64,000 nt of DNA. It comes from Perkinsus olseni. Its lineage: Eukaryota; Perkinsozoa; Perkinsida; Perkinsidae. Below are positions 33,133 through 42,890 of the stretch, one piece after another (the stretch's first letter is position 1; every line of letters starts with the position of its first letter). Both the position numbers and the translations under genes were made by a program. The notes under the pieces are model-generated. The model was not told the origin of the DNA. It did not search any database and saw only the letters and a program-made list of their open reading frames with translations. The DNA lies in NCBI GenBank assembly GCA_013115135.1, contig JABANP010000024.1:208501-272500 (forward strand), given 5' to 3'.

Positions 33133-33561
33133 CTAGTAACATCGACGGAATGTTCGGTACTTCCTTCGCTGAACCAGTTCATATCTTATCTTCAGCTTTA
33201 CTTCATCCACCGACCCATCGTACTGGATTCTATGCATATCTGAGGACTTCACGTTACGATAGAAAATGTTATATGCGATGCTTTTAGTATCGGCGTCGAT
33301 TATACCGGAAGTGGCGTTGTACTTGTAGGGGATACCTCGTACTATTATCGAGGGGAACCGGCTCTTGCCAGGCGAAGGAATAAAGAACTCGGTAACTCTG
33401 TAAGCCATATGGGAAGAGTTAGTGAAGGACAGACGAAACTCTTCGCCCCAAAGCCCCGCTTTTGCGTAATAACAGAAGTCTTTCCCTGCGGGACCGGTAC
33501 CACTTCGTACAGACATCGCCAAAGACAGGATCAAAGTGACAACGCAACCCAGCAGTGTCAT
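33133..33561 (-). CDS. family F small secreted protein F1, left
   Basis: 142 residues from the ATG at 33561 (MTLLGCVVTLILSLAMSVRS); the frame extends upstream only to a TTG. Signal peptide of about 20 residues, then GTGPAGKDFCYYAK, LSFTNSSHMAYRVTEF, ILVRGIPYKYNATSGIID-like and SSDMHRIQYD motifs, ending RTFRRCY. The mature chain has two conserved cysteines (GKDFC and the C-terminal RRC), suggesting one disulfide. Two N-x-S/T sites are visible (NSS, NAT). Intronless. Its 5' side faces the S2 gene. Function unknown; host-interaction or surface role is only a guess from secretion and expansion. Confidence 0.8.
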   Translation of the reverse strand: MTLLGCVVTLILSLAMSVRSGTGPAGKDFCYYAKAGLWGEEFRLSFTNSSHMAYRVTEFFIPSPGKSRFPSIIVRGIPYKYNATSGIIDADTKSIAYNIFYRNVKSSDMHRIQYDGSVDEVKLKIRYELVQRRKYRTFRRCY

Positions 33562-33895
33562 TGACGCGAGTGGGAAGACTCGAAAAGCTGCCAAAGGATG
33601 AGTTCGCTATTCCTACAAGAAACCGGGTAACTGTATGACTCAGTTAAAACCGCCTGAATATTCTCGATAATGTATGCTCAATATCGACAGCATATCCTCG
33701 AAGTCCGACCAGAAACCTATATTCATTTCCATTGTCTATCTTGCATGACTGGTGAAGAGAAGAAGGCAGTTTTGCCACACACGTGGTCTGGTGGAGACTA
33801 TGTTCTCTATGGTATATAGGGCTGCCGAAAGTTGATTACACAAAAGAGGTGACGTGAGCAACCCAGCAGCGCCATAAGGCATACATGTGGAGAGT

Positions 33896-33929
33896 GCGTC
33901 ACGAGGTTACGTCATGGAGTACGTCACGC
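33896..33929. promoter_or_regulatory. ACGTCAYG repeat cluster between F1 and S2
   Basis: Three close copies of an RCGTCAYG-type motif (GCGTCACG, ACGTCATG, ACGTCACG) lie between the divergent F1 and S2 start codons. Equivalent clusters occur at 37616-37650, 47727-47770 and 51156-51193. The core ACGTCA is the half-site of CRE/ATF bZIP elements in other eukaryotes; a regulatory role here is inferred. A GCAGCGCC block just upstream is also shared. Confidence 0.4.
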
Positions 33930-34072
33930 TGAGAATCGCCAGCAGCCTCGCGGTTGCCTTTTCGGTCCAGCTAGGAGAGATTTTGCAACCCGAATTCGGA
34001 AAGTTCGGAGACAGGGTCTGTTCGAGCCGAGATATCATACAGGACCTCTGGATTAAACTATTCACCTCAATA

Positions 34073-34987
34073 ATGACAATTCGCCTCGTCGCCTCCGTCT
34101 TTTTGGTCGCCTTTCCGGCTCATGGCCGTGGGCCATGTGATTGTTCTCCCCCTTCGGGGAAGCATGGGCCTTTTACCCCTAGTCCATCCGCGGAGAAGCA
34201 AGAGCAACCCACTCCGCCCCGAGTGGAGTATGGAACCTTCGTCTATAAGTCCGACGGCCCGGAACGCGTCAAGGTTACCTTCAATGCTACCAAGTGCGGT
34301 GACGGTATGCTGACTGTACAGTGTGGTGGGAATCGATATCAGAATGGTTGGTTTCGACTGGGGGAGAAACCTGAGTCGACTAATGTCTACCTTGACACCA
34401 GCCATGTGGTAGCAAAGCCTTGCACCGGGACCTCGGAGCAACAAGAATGGATCCAGAGTATTGAAGCTGTTTGTCCTAAACTCCCTCTGTCACCAAGAGA
34501 AGATCTCGACAACATCTACAACGACGATAACGGAAATGCAGTGATTATTTTCCTGGGTCAATACACTGTCCTCAAGCGTCGGTGGTTGCGGATGGTTCCA
34601 GGAGTATACGAGTCAGAGCACCGATATGTAGGATTGGAATTGTATTACGGAATCGAACCGAGTGGACGAACTCGTGTGAAGTTCGGCTGCAAGGGCGGTG
34701 GTGACACTGGTTATAAGACGTACCGTCTCAAAGAGAGGGGGCCTGGCGAGCCCTACGAGCTGACACCCGTCCCAGGTGGTGCCACGGTGAAGGATCTCAT
34801 CGACAGTTTCAAGCAAGCCTGTCCTCGCTGGATTGCTTCCGCAGAGTCAGCTAGAGGGAAGATGAAAGATGAAGATTTCATAACAGTAGGGTTCGCTACT
34901 TCCGAGTTGTTGTACGCTTTCGGACAGTACCCCTACGAACGTCTTAAAAGGGTCAGCGCTGAGTATTTTCTTTGCTCTACATCATAA
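34073..34987 (+). CDS. secreted protein S2, left copy
   Basis: 304 residues from the ATG at 34073 (MTIRLVASVFLVAFPAHGRG), which gives a clean signal peptide; the frame runs upstream to a GTG with another ATG at 33914. A short Cys-x-Cys/Pro-rich linker (CDCSPPSGKHGP) follows. Two related halves come next: VKVTFNATKCGDGML...FRLGEK...IEAVCP and VKFGCKGGGDTGYKTYRLKE...FKQACP, i.e. an internal duplication with paired cysteines. The C-terminus reads RVSAEYFLCSTS, unlike the right copy. Intronless. No known domain recognised. Confidence 0.75.
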   Translation: MTIRLVASVFLVAFPAHGRGPCDCSPPSGKHGPFTPSPSAEKQEQPTPPRVEYGTFVYKSDGPERVKVTFNATKCGDGMLTVQCGGNRYQNGWFRLGEKPESTNVYLDTSHVVAKPCTGTSEQQEWIQSIEAVCPKLPLSPREDLDNIYNDDNGNAVIIFLGQYTVLKRRWLRMVPGVYESEHRYVGLELYYGIEPSGRTRVKFGCKGGGDTGYKTYRLKERGPGEPYELTPVPGGATVKDLIDSFKQACPRWIASAESARGKMKDEDFITVGFATSELLYAFGQYPYERLKRVSAEYFLCSTS

Positions 34988-36879
34988 GCTGTTGAAGTTT
35001 GAGGATAAATGAATCGGTGTTCTGCTACGATTCTCTCTATCCCGTTTTTGCCGTCTACTCTTGACGTTCTACAAGTTTCTGAGTTTTTCGATCGAAGCTT
35101 TCCATTTTTCATGCTACCACGAGACGCATGTTCGTACGTTCACAGGCATTTGGCCCTTTACACGCTCTCAAGTTCATTGGGATCCGCGACCCTTCGATGA
35201 TTCATCGGAGAGTCGGCGCATGATTCGTTTGAACTGCGTGTAGTCATAGAGTTATTAAGATTTATTGAAAGCAGATTCTCATCGAGAGCTTAATGGCGAT
35301 TTCGATTCACAGCCTGTGATTGACACGTCATTCTTTGGAATGCTCGGGTAGCACGTCTCTTACCATAATTGGCTTAAACCGGCTTTCAACTGCGCCGCTC
35401 GTCAGATCAAATCCTTCTAGCGGCTCACAATTGCAGTTTTGGGTTACTAGTTAGTCCACAAATTAATGCCATCGCCGCCCACTCTTTTGAGATTGCTATC
35501 AGGCGTGTCCCGAAACAGCTGCGTTGGTGGCCCATACGAAATCATGTTGGCGACAGCGTCCATGTATCATCTATGCTCAGGAACCCGACGGCAGACTGGA
35601 CTTCTAATCTCCGTACCGAAGCGCTATCCCCGTGCACTCTTGTTTGCAGGCTTCGTGCCATGGTCAAGAGCTGCGGCTTTATCCAGGCTGGAAAGAGGTT
35701 GGTGTAGGGGACTCTCCTAGGGTAGAACGCGAATCGCGACCAGAGTCACTCCAGCAGGCAGCGAGATTCTGATGAAGTCTAGTAATATAACCATTCGCAA
35801 ACTACAAGCGCAAGAAAGGCGTCTGCGAAACTGAATGCCCCTTCCGGGCGGACAGCACCGTGCTGTTAGCACGACCCTCAAGAATTAGATAATCAGAGCT
35901 GGCTCATCGGAGACATCGGGATGCTCATGCTGAATTATTTCACTGTGTTCAGGATCCCGCTGTTTCGAGCTTGACACTGGACATGAGTTTACCATCAGGG
36001 AACTCAAGTCAATAGTTAAGTGTAATCCTGAGCCAGCATATGTCATCATATTTCCTCTCAGCTATGTCGAGCATTACAGCTGTCTTCTGCCTACTGGCTG
36101 CGGTTTACGCTCAGTCCTGCTTCGATAACTGCGATTGATATTGCTAAGGAAGGAAGAGGCAAATCACTTATGGCTGGTGATTGTGGGCATATCCGCCCAT
36201 CGAAGAGAGCATCAAATCGTGAAATGTCATCGAATCAATCATCAGTCAACTGAATGTGGAAACTAGTCATGCACCTTCTGGGACTTCGAAGTTCGAGCCG
36301 TTCCTGACTGCACGGCTCTGAGCCGAGTTGATTCTCTTGCGGTTGACTGAGCCCGCGTGGCTGGAGGAGACCCAAAGGCGTGAAGGAATTGGAACCGTCG
36401 ACATTGGAGATAAACGTCTAACGGCGCCCGCTAGACTGCCCCCCCCCTTGGTGGAAGCGGCTTCCAGGAAGCCTGAGATCCTCCCTTCCAATTCGAACTA
36501 CAATAACGGAACCATCTTCTAGCATTGGGCTGGCCAACGGCTCCACGCGGATTCTCTCTCAGTAAGTCAGCTTGCCTGTGGTAGACTGACAGATAGAGTG
36601 AGACACTCGGGAGAAGTCCACTCCCAAGAATGCCCTTTCAGAACTCTCCCCCAGGGCGTCTCTTAAGTCAATCTATCGAACGGATTGGGATGAGCTTCGC
36701 GCCTGGAGGCGCTATTGAAATCCACTGAGCTACTACGAGAGAACTCAATCCCACACTTCAGGGAGACGGCCACTTCAAGCTAATCCTAGCTTAGTGGTGG
36801 TTCGTGACGCTTCTGATCTGCACCCGTCCGCAGAAGGGGAGTAAAAAGGAGGAACACATCTAATAGAAATCAGGTCGAG
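34988..36879. other. spacer with relic fragments, left unit
   Basis: No gene supported. Contains the signal-peptide relic at 36064-36138 (MSSITAVFCLLAAVYAQSCF, then DNCD and TGA) and short plus-strand frames without ATG starts. Compared with the right unit, about 380 bp between roughly 36110 and 36490 are present here and missing there. Confidence 0.5.
36064..36138 (+). pseudogene. orphan signal-peptide fragment, left F2 region
   Basis: Twenty-four codons, MSSITAVFCLLAAVYAQSCF plus DNCD, then TGA. In the right unit the homologous leader at 49911 is joined by a deletion to different downstream sequence and makes a 48-residue frame. Confidence 0.5.
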
Positions 36880-37305
36880 CTAGTGACATCGCTGGAATGT
36901 TCGGTATCTCCTCCGCCCGAACATTTGATACCTCAGCTTCAAGTTAACTTCATCCTCCGACTCATCGTACTGGATTCTGTGCATATCTGAGGACTTCACG
37001 TTACGATAGAAGATACTAAATCTCATGCTCTTAAAATCAACGTCGATTATACCGGAAGTGCTGTTGTACTTGTAGGGGATACCACGGACCAGTATCGAAG
37101 GGAACCGATGGCCAGACGAAGGAATGAAGAACCTAGTCGTGCTATAAGCCATGTGGGTAGAGTTACCGAAGGACAGACGGAACTCTTTTCCCCAAAGGTC
37201 TGACTTTGCATAGTAACAGAAGTCTTTCCCTGCGGGTCCGTTACCACTCTGTGCAGGCACCGCCACGGACAGGATCAAAGTGACCAAGTAACCCAGCAGA
37301 GCCAT
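36880..37305 (-). CDS. family F small secreted protein F2, left
   Basis: 141 residues, ATG at 37305 (MALLGYLVTLILSVAVPAQS). Signal peptide, then GNGPAGKDFCYYAKSDLWGK, LSFGNSTHMAYSTTRF, LVRGIPYKYNSTSGIID, SSDMHRIQYDESEDEVNLK and a terminal RTFQRCH. The same two cysteines as F1 are kept. More diverged from F1 than from its own right-unit twin at 50368-50793, so F1/F2 split before the unit duplicated. Confidence 0.8.
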   Translation of the reverse strand: MALLGYLVTLILSVAVPAQSGNGPAGKDFCYYAKSDLWGKEFRLSFGNSTHMAYSTTRFFIPSSGHRFPSILVRGIPYKYNSTSGIIDVDFKSMRFSIFYRNVKSSDMHRIQYDESEDEVNLKLRYQMFGRRRYRTFQRCH

Positions 37306-37615
37306 TGACGCGAGTGGGAAGAGTAGAAAAACTGCCAGAGGATAAATTTGCGATCCCTACAATAAATCGAGTTGTTGTATGACCTGGTCTCGAGCTCAAT
37401 ATCGATAGGATATCCTCGAAGTTCATCCAGATATTTCAGTTTGTTTCCATTGTCTAACTTGCGTGACTCGTGAAGAGAAGGAGACAGATTGCCCGCACAC
37501 GTCGTGTGGTAGGGGCTATGCGCTCAATAGTATATGGGCCTACCAGAGCTAGATTACACAGTAGAGATGCAGTGAACAACCTAGCAGCGCCATGAAGCTC
37601 CGTGCCGCCTAAACT

Positions 37616-37650
37616 GCGTCACGAGTTACGTCACGGTTTACGTCACGAGT
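37616..37650. promoter_or_regulatory. ACGTCACG repeat cluster upstream of F2
   Basis: Three copies spaced about 12 bp (GCGTCACG, ACGTCACG, ACGTCACG) lie about 310 bp upstream of the F2 start. A GCAGCGCC block shared with the F1 upstream region sits about 20-25 bp away. Regulatory role inferred from conserved position relative to family F genes. Confidence 0.4.
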
Positions 37651-37736
37651 TCCGCCGGGGCGAAACCTGTGTGGTGATAGTCACAGTTCCCGTATACGTA
37701 AGCGGATCCTGCCAGGAGGAAAGCGGGCTTGTCCGG

Positions 37737-38237
37737 ATGTTCCTCATGAGAAAAAATACTTATGGATGCGCCATATGCACCCCTCATACCACCCCCACTG
37801 TGTGGGGACGGGTACCGCCCGCGAGTGACGTAGTCTCTGTGAAATACGCAGGGGGAAGCAAGGCACACTCCATTACAAGTTGCGTCATGATGACGATACG
37901 CGGCAATATGACCAGCACGGCAATGGAACCCGCGAGCTTGCAATACATGCGGCTATAAACCAGCCGCAACCGAGCGATTGGATTGATGGAGACTCATTGC
38001 TCCGCTTGATTCTGGAACCCGAGCTCTGCTCCTCGACCCGTTGAACCGACGCGCGACAGATGAATAGTAAAAGGATGCAGTTTAGGCAGCTCAAATCCGC
38101 GGAAAGACGCCCCTGATTATCCAATACAGCACAATGAGTTGCTGCCAAATTGGTTGCCAATCACGATGATCGAAGCCTTTATCGGGCGTGCCAACGCTGG
38201 TTCCGGCTTGGACTTTCGCCAACGTGCTCAGTTGGCG
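37737..38237. other. segment inverted relative to the right unit
   Basis: This stretch of about 500 bp is the reverse complement of 51281-51776, while both flanks are collinear between units. It starts ATGTTCCTCATGAGAAAAAA after GCTTGTCCGG; in the right unit that end lies next to AACCGCAGCTTGACATGG. No gene in it is convincing. Confidence 0.85.
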
Positions 38238-38324
38238 ACGCTTTGCAGCGTTGACATGCAGCACAACCAGGAAAGCAGTCGATAAGCTCACCTCAGGGGA
38301 ACCGCAGCTTGACATGGTATATAG

Positions 38325-38361
38325 GCGAGGGACCCTCGCCGAGGCCCTCGGCCCGAGGGTC
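38325..38361. repeat. nested hairpin cluster
   Basis: Three overlapping perfect inverted repeats: GCGAGGGACCCTCGC, CCGAGGCCCTCGG and CCCTCGGCCCGAGGG. Conserved in the right unit at about 51800-51836. It follows TTGACATGGTATATAGG. Confidence 0.7.
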
Positions 38362-38771
38362 TAAGATTTCGATGTGTAGCATGTGAGCGGCATGGTAGTT
38401 ATGGTACGTAGCAGAAATTGGTGTCTCCGTAACGGGTTTCACCTATCCTCGCTTGTAATGTCACGGTTCCACGCGTTCTCAGTAGCTACGAAAGATCAGG
38501 CGGTGCTCACAGTGGGTCACCGCGCAGGAACTAGATAGGTAAGGAAGTTCGAGGAGGAGTGTGCGCTAAGCTGGGGCTCGGGGTAGAACAATCAGCCTCT
38601 CGAGACACAAGAGTCTGCCGACACAAAGTTATAGTCGGAGATAGAGTATATTCTTCGGCTCATTTAATGAGCCTCATTGTAGTAAATTAAACTGAACTCA
38701 AAGCGCTTGTTATGAGTAAAGGTCGTAGGCTCAGTGATGGTGGTAAAGCAGCTCCTGTGATGAAGGCGACC

Positions 38772-39425
38772 AGGAGCCGGTCAAAGTGCTCTGATTTCCG
38801 AGTCCAAGTTCTCGGAAAAGCGGCTTTTCCGAGCTCGGATAAAAACTATGAATTAAAGTGCGTTCTAAAATCCGAGCTTTTTTCCGAGCTCGGAAATCGT
38901 GGTACTCGGTTCCAAGTGAGACGATTCCACGATTGTCGATTAAAGTGCTGAGCTTTCCGAGTTGCAAGTTCAAAAAGTTTTCAGGGTCTTTGGACTCCCC
39001 GGAAATCCGGACCCGAGCTCAGAAAACCCGCAAAACCACTCGCCAACAATGAGCGCTCACTCATAGAAAACCATCGAGTCTTCGCCAAGAAATCCCGACA
39101 GGAAGAAACGCTTCCCGCGCGCAAAGATTCGCGGCGTTCCACTCTTTCCGAGTTACTCGGGAAACACCTAAATATTGAGTATTTTTCCGAGGCCGAGCTC
39201 GTGATGCCGTTGAGCACTTTAATTCGGGGAAAGTGACTCGGTCCGAGTTCTCGGAAAAAGCCCTCGGGAAATCCACTTTTTCGAGGGATCGCACTTTAAT
39301 CCGTGGACTCTCGGAATGGGACTTCCAAGGCTCGGAACTCGGTAACCGAGTACTTGGGCTCGGAACTCGGTAACCGAGTACTTGGACTCGGAACTCGGAA
39401 CGCCTTAGCACTTTAATCGGCTCCT
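38772..39425. mobile_element. MITE-like insertion, 654 bp
   Basis: Present only in the left unit; the right unit has the intact joint GCGACCAGGTGACCGAG at about 52252. The ends are inverted repeats (AGGAGCCGGTCAAAGTGCT versus AGGAGCCGATTAAAGTGCT read from the other end). The interior has several copies of AGCACTTTAAT and many TTCCGAGCTCGGAA-type palindromes but no transposase. A GG dinucleotide duplication fits the filled and empty sites. Confidence 0.85.
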
Positions 39426-40220
39426 GGTGACCGAGCTGAGCCATCGGTGCGAGTAGAGAGAAACTTGGCAAAAAACTGTAACCGATTCGGTTGAACCGAA
39501 GTGAACCCGCGGCTCCGTAGCCGTGTGACACAAGGAGCCGCAGAATTTCGTCAGAAACTTCCTTCTCTCTTTAACGCATGGTGCGCCCAAACCGCATTCA
39601 AGGGGGTCCTCGTGAGTGCTGGCACTATTCAAGCACACCGCAGTTGGAAACCGCCTGCTCCGAACAGGGGTTGCAAGGGAGGCCGAACCACACTCAAGGA
39701 AGCGTCGACCGGTATACTCCCATGCGAGGCCGGAACGAACCGAAAATAATTCGAGGCGCACTGAGCGCTTGGGGAGTTATTGGGACTGCGGCTCCTTCCG
39801 CGTGAGGTGTGCCACGTCACTGTTTGAATTAGCACTGCTATGCACACAGTGGTGGCCCACCTTTGATGAGCTTGCGTGCTGTTTATAGCGGGTAATGCGG
39901 GTCAGAACAGACATGTCTCCATTCTTGGTAGCAATCTCACGTTGGAGGGTCGGCGTAGGGGAAATTACCACGCAGAGGGGCGCAATAATCCGTACGTCCA
40001 AGGCCGCAGTACTTCAATCGCGTTCACTGCTAGAGCTAGAAGAGCTCTTGGCAGCTTTGCCTTTTACAAATTGCTTATGGTTGTTACCGAACTCACTCAA
40101 ACACAATCAACTTCAGCGGAACTCCGAGTTCAAGTTAGCCCCACTTATGGAGCCACTCGGCTCGAGCCGTTAAGAAAGAATGGGCTCTTCTTACGGAGCA
40201 TTAGATAGGTTCGAGGGGAA

Positions 40221-40644
40221 TCACCAACGGCACCGGCCGTATGTCAGGGCGACGAGATCATATTTCATCCTCATCCTCACTCGTTCCTTACGCCCTTCAT
40301 ACTTCATCGTGCGTATACGCAAAGATTTAACGGCAGGCCAAGCTTCGGTGTTCTTGGCCTTGACAGTAATGATATCGGAGATAGGGTTGTACTCATAGGG
40401 GGCATCACGTACAAGAATCGATGGAGATCTGCTTCTTGGACGCCGGAAAATAGTGAAAGAAGTCATACTGAGACTTACTTCGGAGAAGTTGGAAAAGGAC
40501 AGACGATACTCGCTTGCCAACCAGAAAAAAATACCCTGCATCGTAGTCGTACCAACAGAACTCTTTCCCGGCAGGACCGATTCCACTGTGCACAGAGATG
40601 GCCGAAGCCAAGAGCAAGGTGATTACGTAACCGAAGCGAGCCAT
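40221..40644 (-). pseudogene. family F member F3, left, frameshifted
   Basis: Starts MARFGYVITLLLASAISVHS with a good signal peptide and GIGPAGKEFCWYD, but a one-base gain in an A-run near 40530 throws the frame. The other frame continues with YRLSFSNFSEVSLSMTSF to the normal family end GRCRW. The right-unit twin (53975-54397) is intact. Either a recent pseudogene or a sequencing error in a homopolymer. Confidence 0.8.
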
Positions 40645-41419
40645 TAGTACGGGCGGTAGGAATTCCGAAAAACTGAATGAATATGGAGCTCGATGCCTCA
40701 AATGCTTGATGATGGCTCGAGTCAGCAGCGTGCGCCCCCACGGCCAAGACGAAAACAAGCAGACATGCGTGAATATGCGGCTAGCTGGTTAGAGTCGGAT
40801 AGAATTGCGGCTATTGAACCTCCGAACGGCCAGAATACTCTGAGCAATCTTAAGTCGAATTTCTGAGTTATACGTTACACAAGTCTCTACGAGCAAGCTG
40901 TAACCAACTTCAAAACCAGCCGGATGCACCTTCACTCACATCCGAGGCTTCCGAAAGACTTGCACCGCCCGGGAAGTAACGAATCAGCACCGCCGAAACA
41001 ACCCCAATAGAGTTGCGTGAGATATCCCGGAAGGAGCAACCGGTGAATGAGCAACGACACAATGTCTCTGAAGGAGGCTCACACACCCCTCCGTCGTGAA
41101 CTACGCTCGTGAACCGGAGAGCCCCGGGTCGCGACCGCCCTAAATCACGAGGGATTGGTGTACCCCTACTGTATACAGAGCATCTCACTCCTGCAACCCC
41201 CAGTGTACGACGCTCTGATAAGTTTTGTCTAAAATGGGTTGCAACGCACGAGCCAGTCGCGAACTGGTTGCAGAACGCAATAGTGACACTTGATAGAAAG
41301 CGTTGCTCCGAAGTGGACTCGACCAAAAAGATCACCTGTCGCGAGCTACTATACCAGAGGAAGGGTTATGGAAGTGAGGAAAACCGGTTAAGAAAAATCA
41401 AGGCGACCTTGAAAGGAAT

Positions 41420-41842
41420 CTAACATCGCCGAAAAGTTTGCACCGCCGCCTTCTTGAACAGCTTGCTTCTCATCCTCAGCCTCAGCTCATCCTCCAACTC
41501 GTTGTACTCGAGTTTATTCATATCCGACGAACCAATGAGAGTCACAGGCCAAGTGCGTATGCTGGACATGGTAGCGTTGATTGCACCCGAGGTGGCGTTG
41601 TAGTCATAAGGGATACCGCGTACCAGGATCCTCGGTGTCCTACTCTTCATAGACGCGAAGCGGAGGTAATCAGTCATAAAGAAATTCATGTGGGAAGAGT
41701 TCACGAAGGACAGAATGTACTCCGCACCCTCCAGGCCGCCCTTGACAGTGCAGCAGTATTCTCTACCAGCGGGGGCGGCACCACTCTGTAAAGAAAACGC
41801 CAAAGTCGAGATTATGGTGAGCATGCAAGTGAACCGAGCCAT
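41420..41842 (-). CDS. family F small secreted protein F4, left
   Basis: 140 residues, ATG at 41842 (MARFTCMLTIISTLAFSLQS). Family features: GAAPAGREYCCTVKGG, LSFVNSSHMNFFMTDY, LVRGIPYDYNATSGAIN, SSDMNKLEYNELEDELRLR and terminal VQTFRRC. An extra cysteine follows the conserved one (YCC). Intronless; twin at 55178-55600. Function unknown. Confidence 0.8.
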   Translation of the reverse strand: MARFTCMLTIISTLAFSLQSGAAPAGREYCCTVKGGLEGAEYILSFVNSSHMNFFMTDYLRFASMKSRTPRILVRGIPYDYNATSGAINATMSSIRTWPVTLIGSSDMNKLEYNELEDELRLRMRSKLFKKAAVQTFRRC

Positions 41843-42404
41843 TCGCAAAGGAAGAGGAAGATTCAAAAAACTGAAAGAATATGAGCATCGTATGAGTATG
41901 AGCTCGTGTGACTAAACTCCTTAACTCCATGGAGGACACATCCACATGACGCTGTGACGACTCAAACGTTCTGACGTGAAAGGAGAGGTGATTTGGCAGC
42001 GCCGCTATAGTGGCCGCCATGTGCAACTTGTCTTGGCAACCGATGTGAGTTGAGGGAAGAATATTCTTACGGGTTTGGCCTGCTTTCCGCCACCGCAATA
42101 ATCGATCGCGTCACTTGTGTGGGCTAACTCGCACGTATCATTTTGTGCGCCACCTTGGCGTGCCAATCACAACGATTGAACGATGGTCCTCCGCTCTCTG
42201 GATGTGGAGGTAGGGTACTAGTGACTCCTGACTTGACCCAGAGTGGGCTTGGAGTCGGGCAGCTCTCTTCTGTCCTATTGAATAGTAGTGGCCATTAACT
42301 TCCTACAACGCTGTTACGACTAGAGCGTAGCTGAGCGGAGGAAAAGATGAGCGGGCAGCTCCTTCCACGTGACCGCCACGTCATGGCCCAGTCGCTGGAA
42401 TTTC

Positions 42405-42737
42405 TGAAGGTTAACTTGTTAAACCAGGTTGAATACCGATACGGATGGTCGCGTCGCTCCGCCATCGTAGTAGTTGGTGGTCCCGGCATGAAACCGTGAG
42501 GCGAGCGAGCTCCGACCACGTCCCACCTGCCGTGACCCAGTTAAGGCTAGACGGCGATGATTGATTTTCTCCTCATCCCACCACGCCCGGGAGCAAGTAC
42601 CGAAGAGGGTGTAGACACGCACTGTCGGCAGACTCAGGCTCTGGGTCGCCGAATGTGTCTTGCCCTCGTCGGTGCTTCACGGGCCGGTTCGTACCGAACC
42701 GACCTACCAGACCCACGCGACCAGGAGTGGGATATTT
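42405..42737. other. unique spacer between the two array units
   Basis: 333 bp with no counterpart elsewhere in the window. No gene. Contains the inverted repeat CGGTTCGTACCGAACCG at about 42685-42701. It marks the junction created by the tandem duplication or a later insertion at it. Confidence 0.5.
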
Positions 42738-42890
42738 AAGATATTATACCTGATGCTCTCAGCATCGGCGTCGATGATACCGGAAGTGGCGTTGTACTTG
42801 TAGGGGATGCCTCGTACTATTATCGAGGGGAACCTGCTCTTGCCAGGCGAAGGGATAAGAAACTCGGTAACTCTGTAAGCGGCTACCGGC
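42738..42890 (-). pseudogene. family F relic (F0, right), double truncated
   Basis: Only the central part of the family domain is left (VTEFLIPSPGKSRFPS, VRGIPYKYNATSGIID, AESIRYNI), cut on one side by the unit junction and on the other by the same replacement as in the left F0. Confidence 0.75.

Larger units (their letters stand above)
28602..42404. repeat. 13.8-kb secreted-protein array unit, left copy
   Basis: Direct tandem duplicate of 42738-56162 with very high identity across genes and spacers. Homology begins at AAGATATTATACCTGATGCT and ends at CAGTCGCTGGAATTTC. Content in order: F0 relic, S1 (-), transporter-fragment insert, F1 (-), S2 (+), F2 (-), an invertible-looking segment, a MITE-like insert, F3 (-, frameshifted), F4 (-). 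Confidence 0.95.

Noticed and set aside
40910..41423. Overlapping 104-codon plus and 141-codon minus frames, also open in the right unit
   Set aside because: Both start only with GTG; being open in both units says little because the units are nearly identical.
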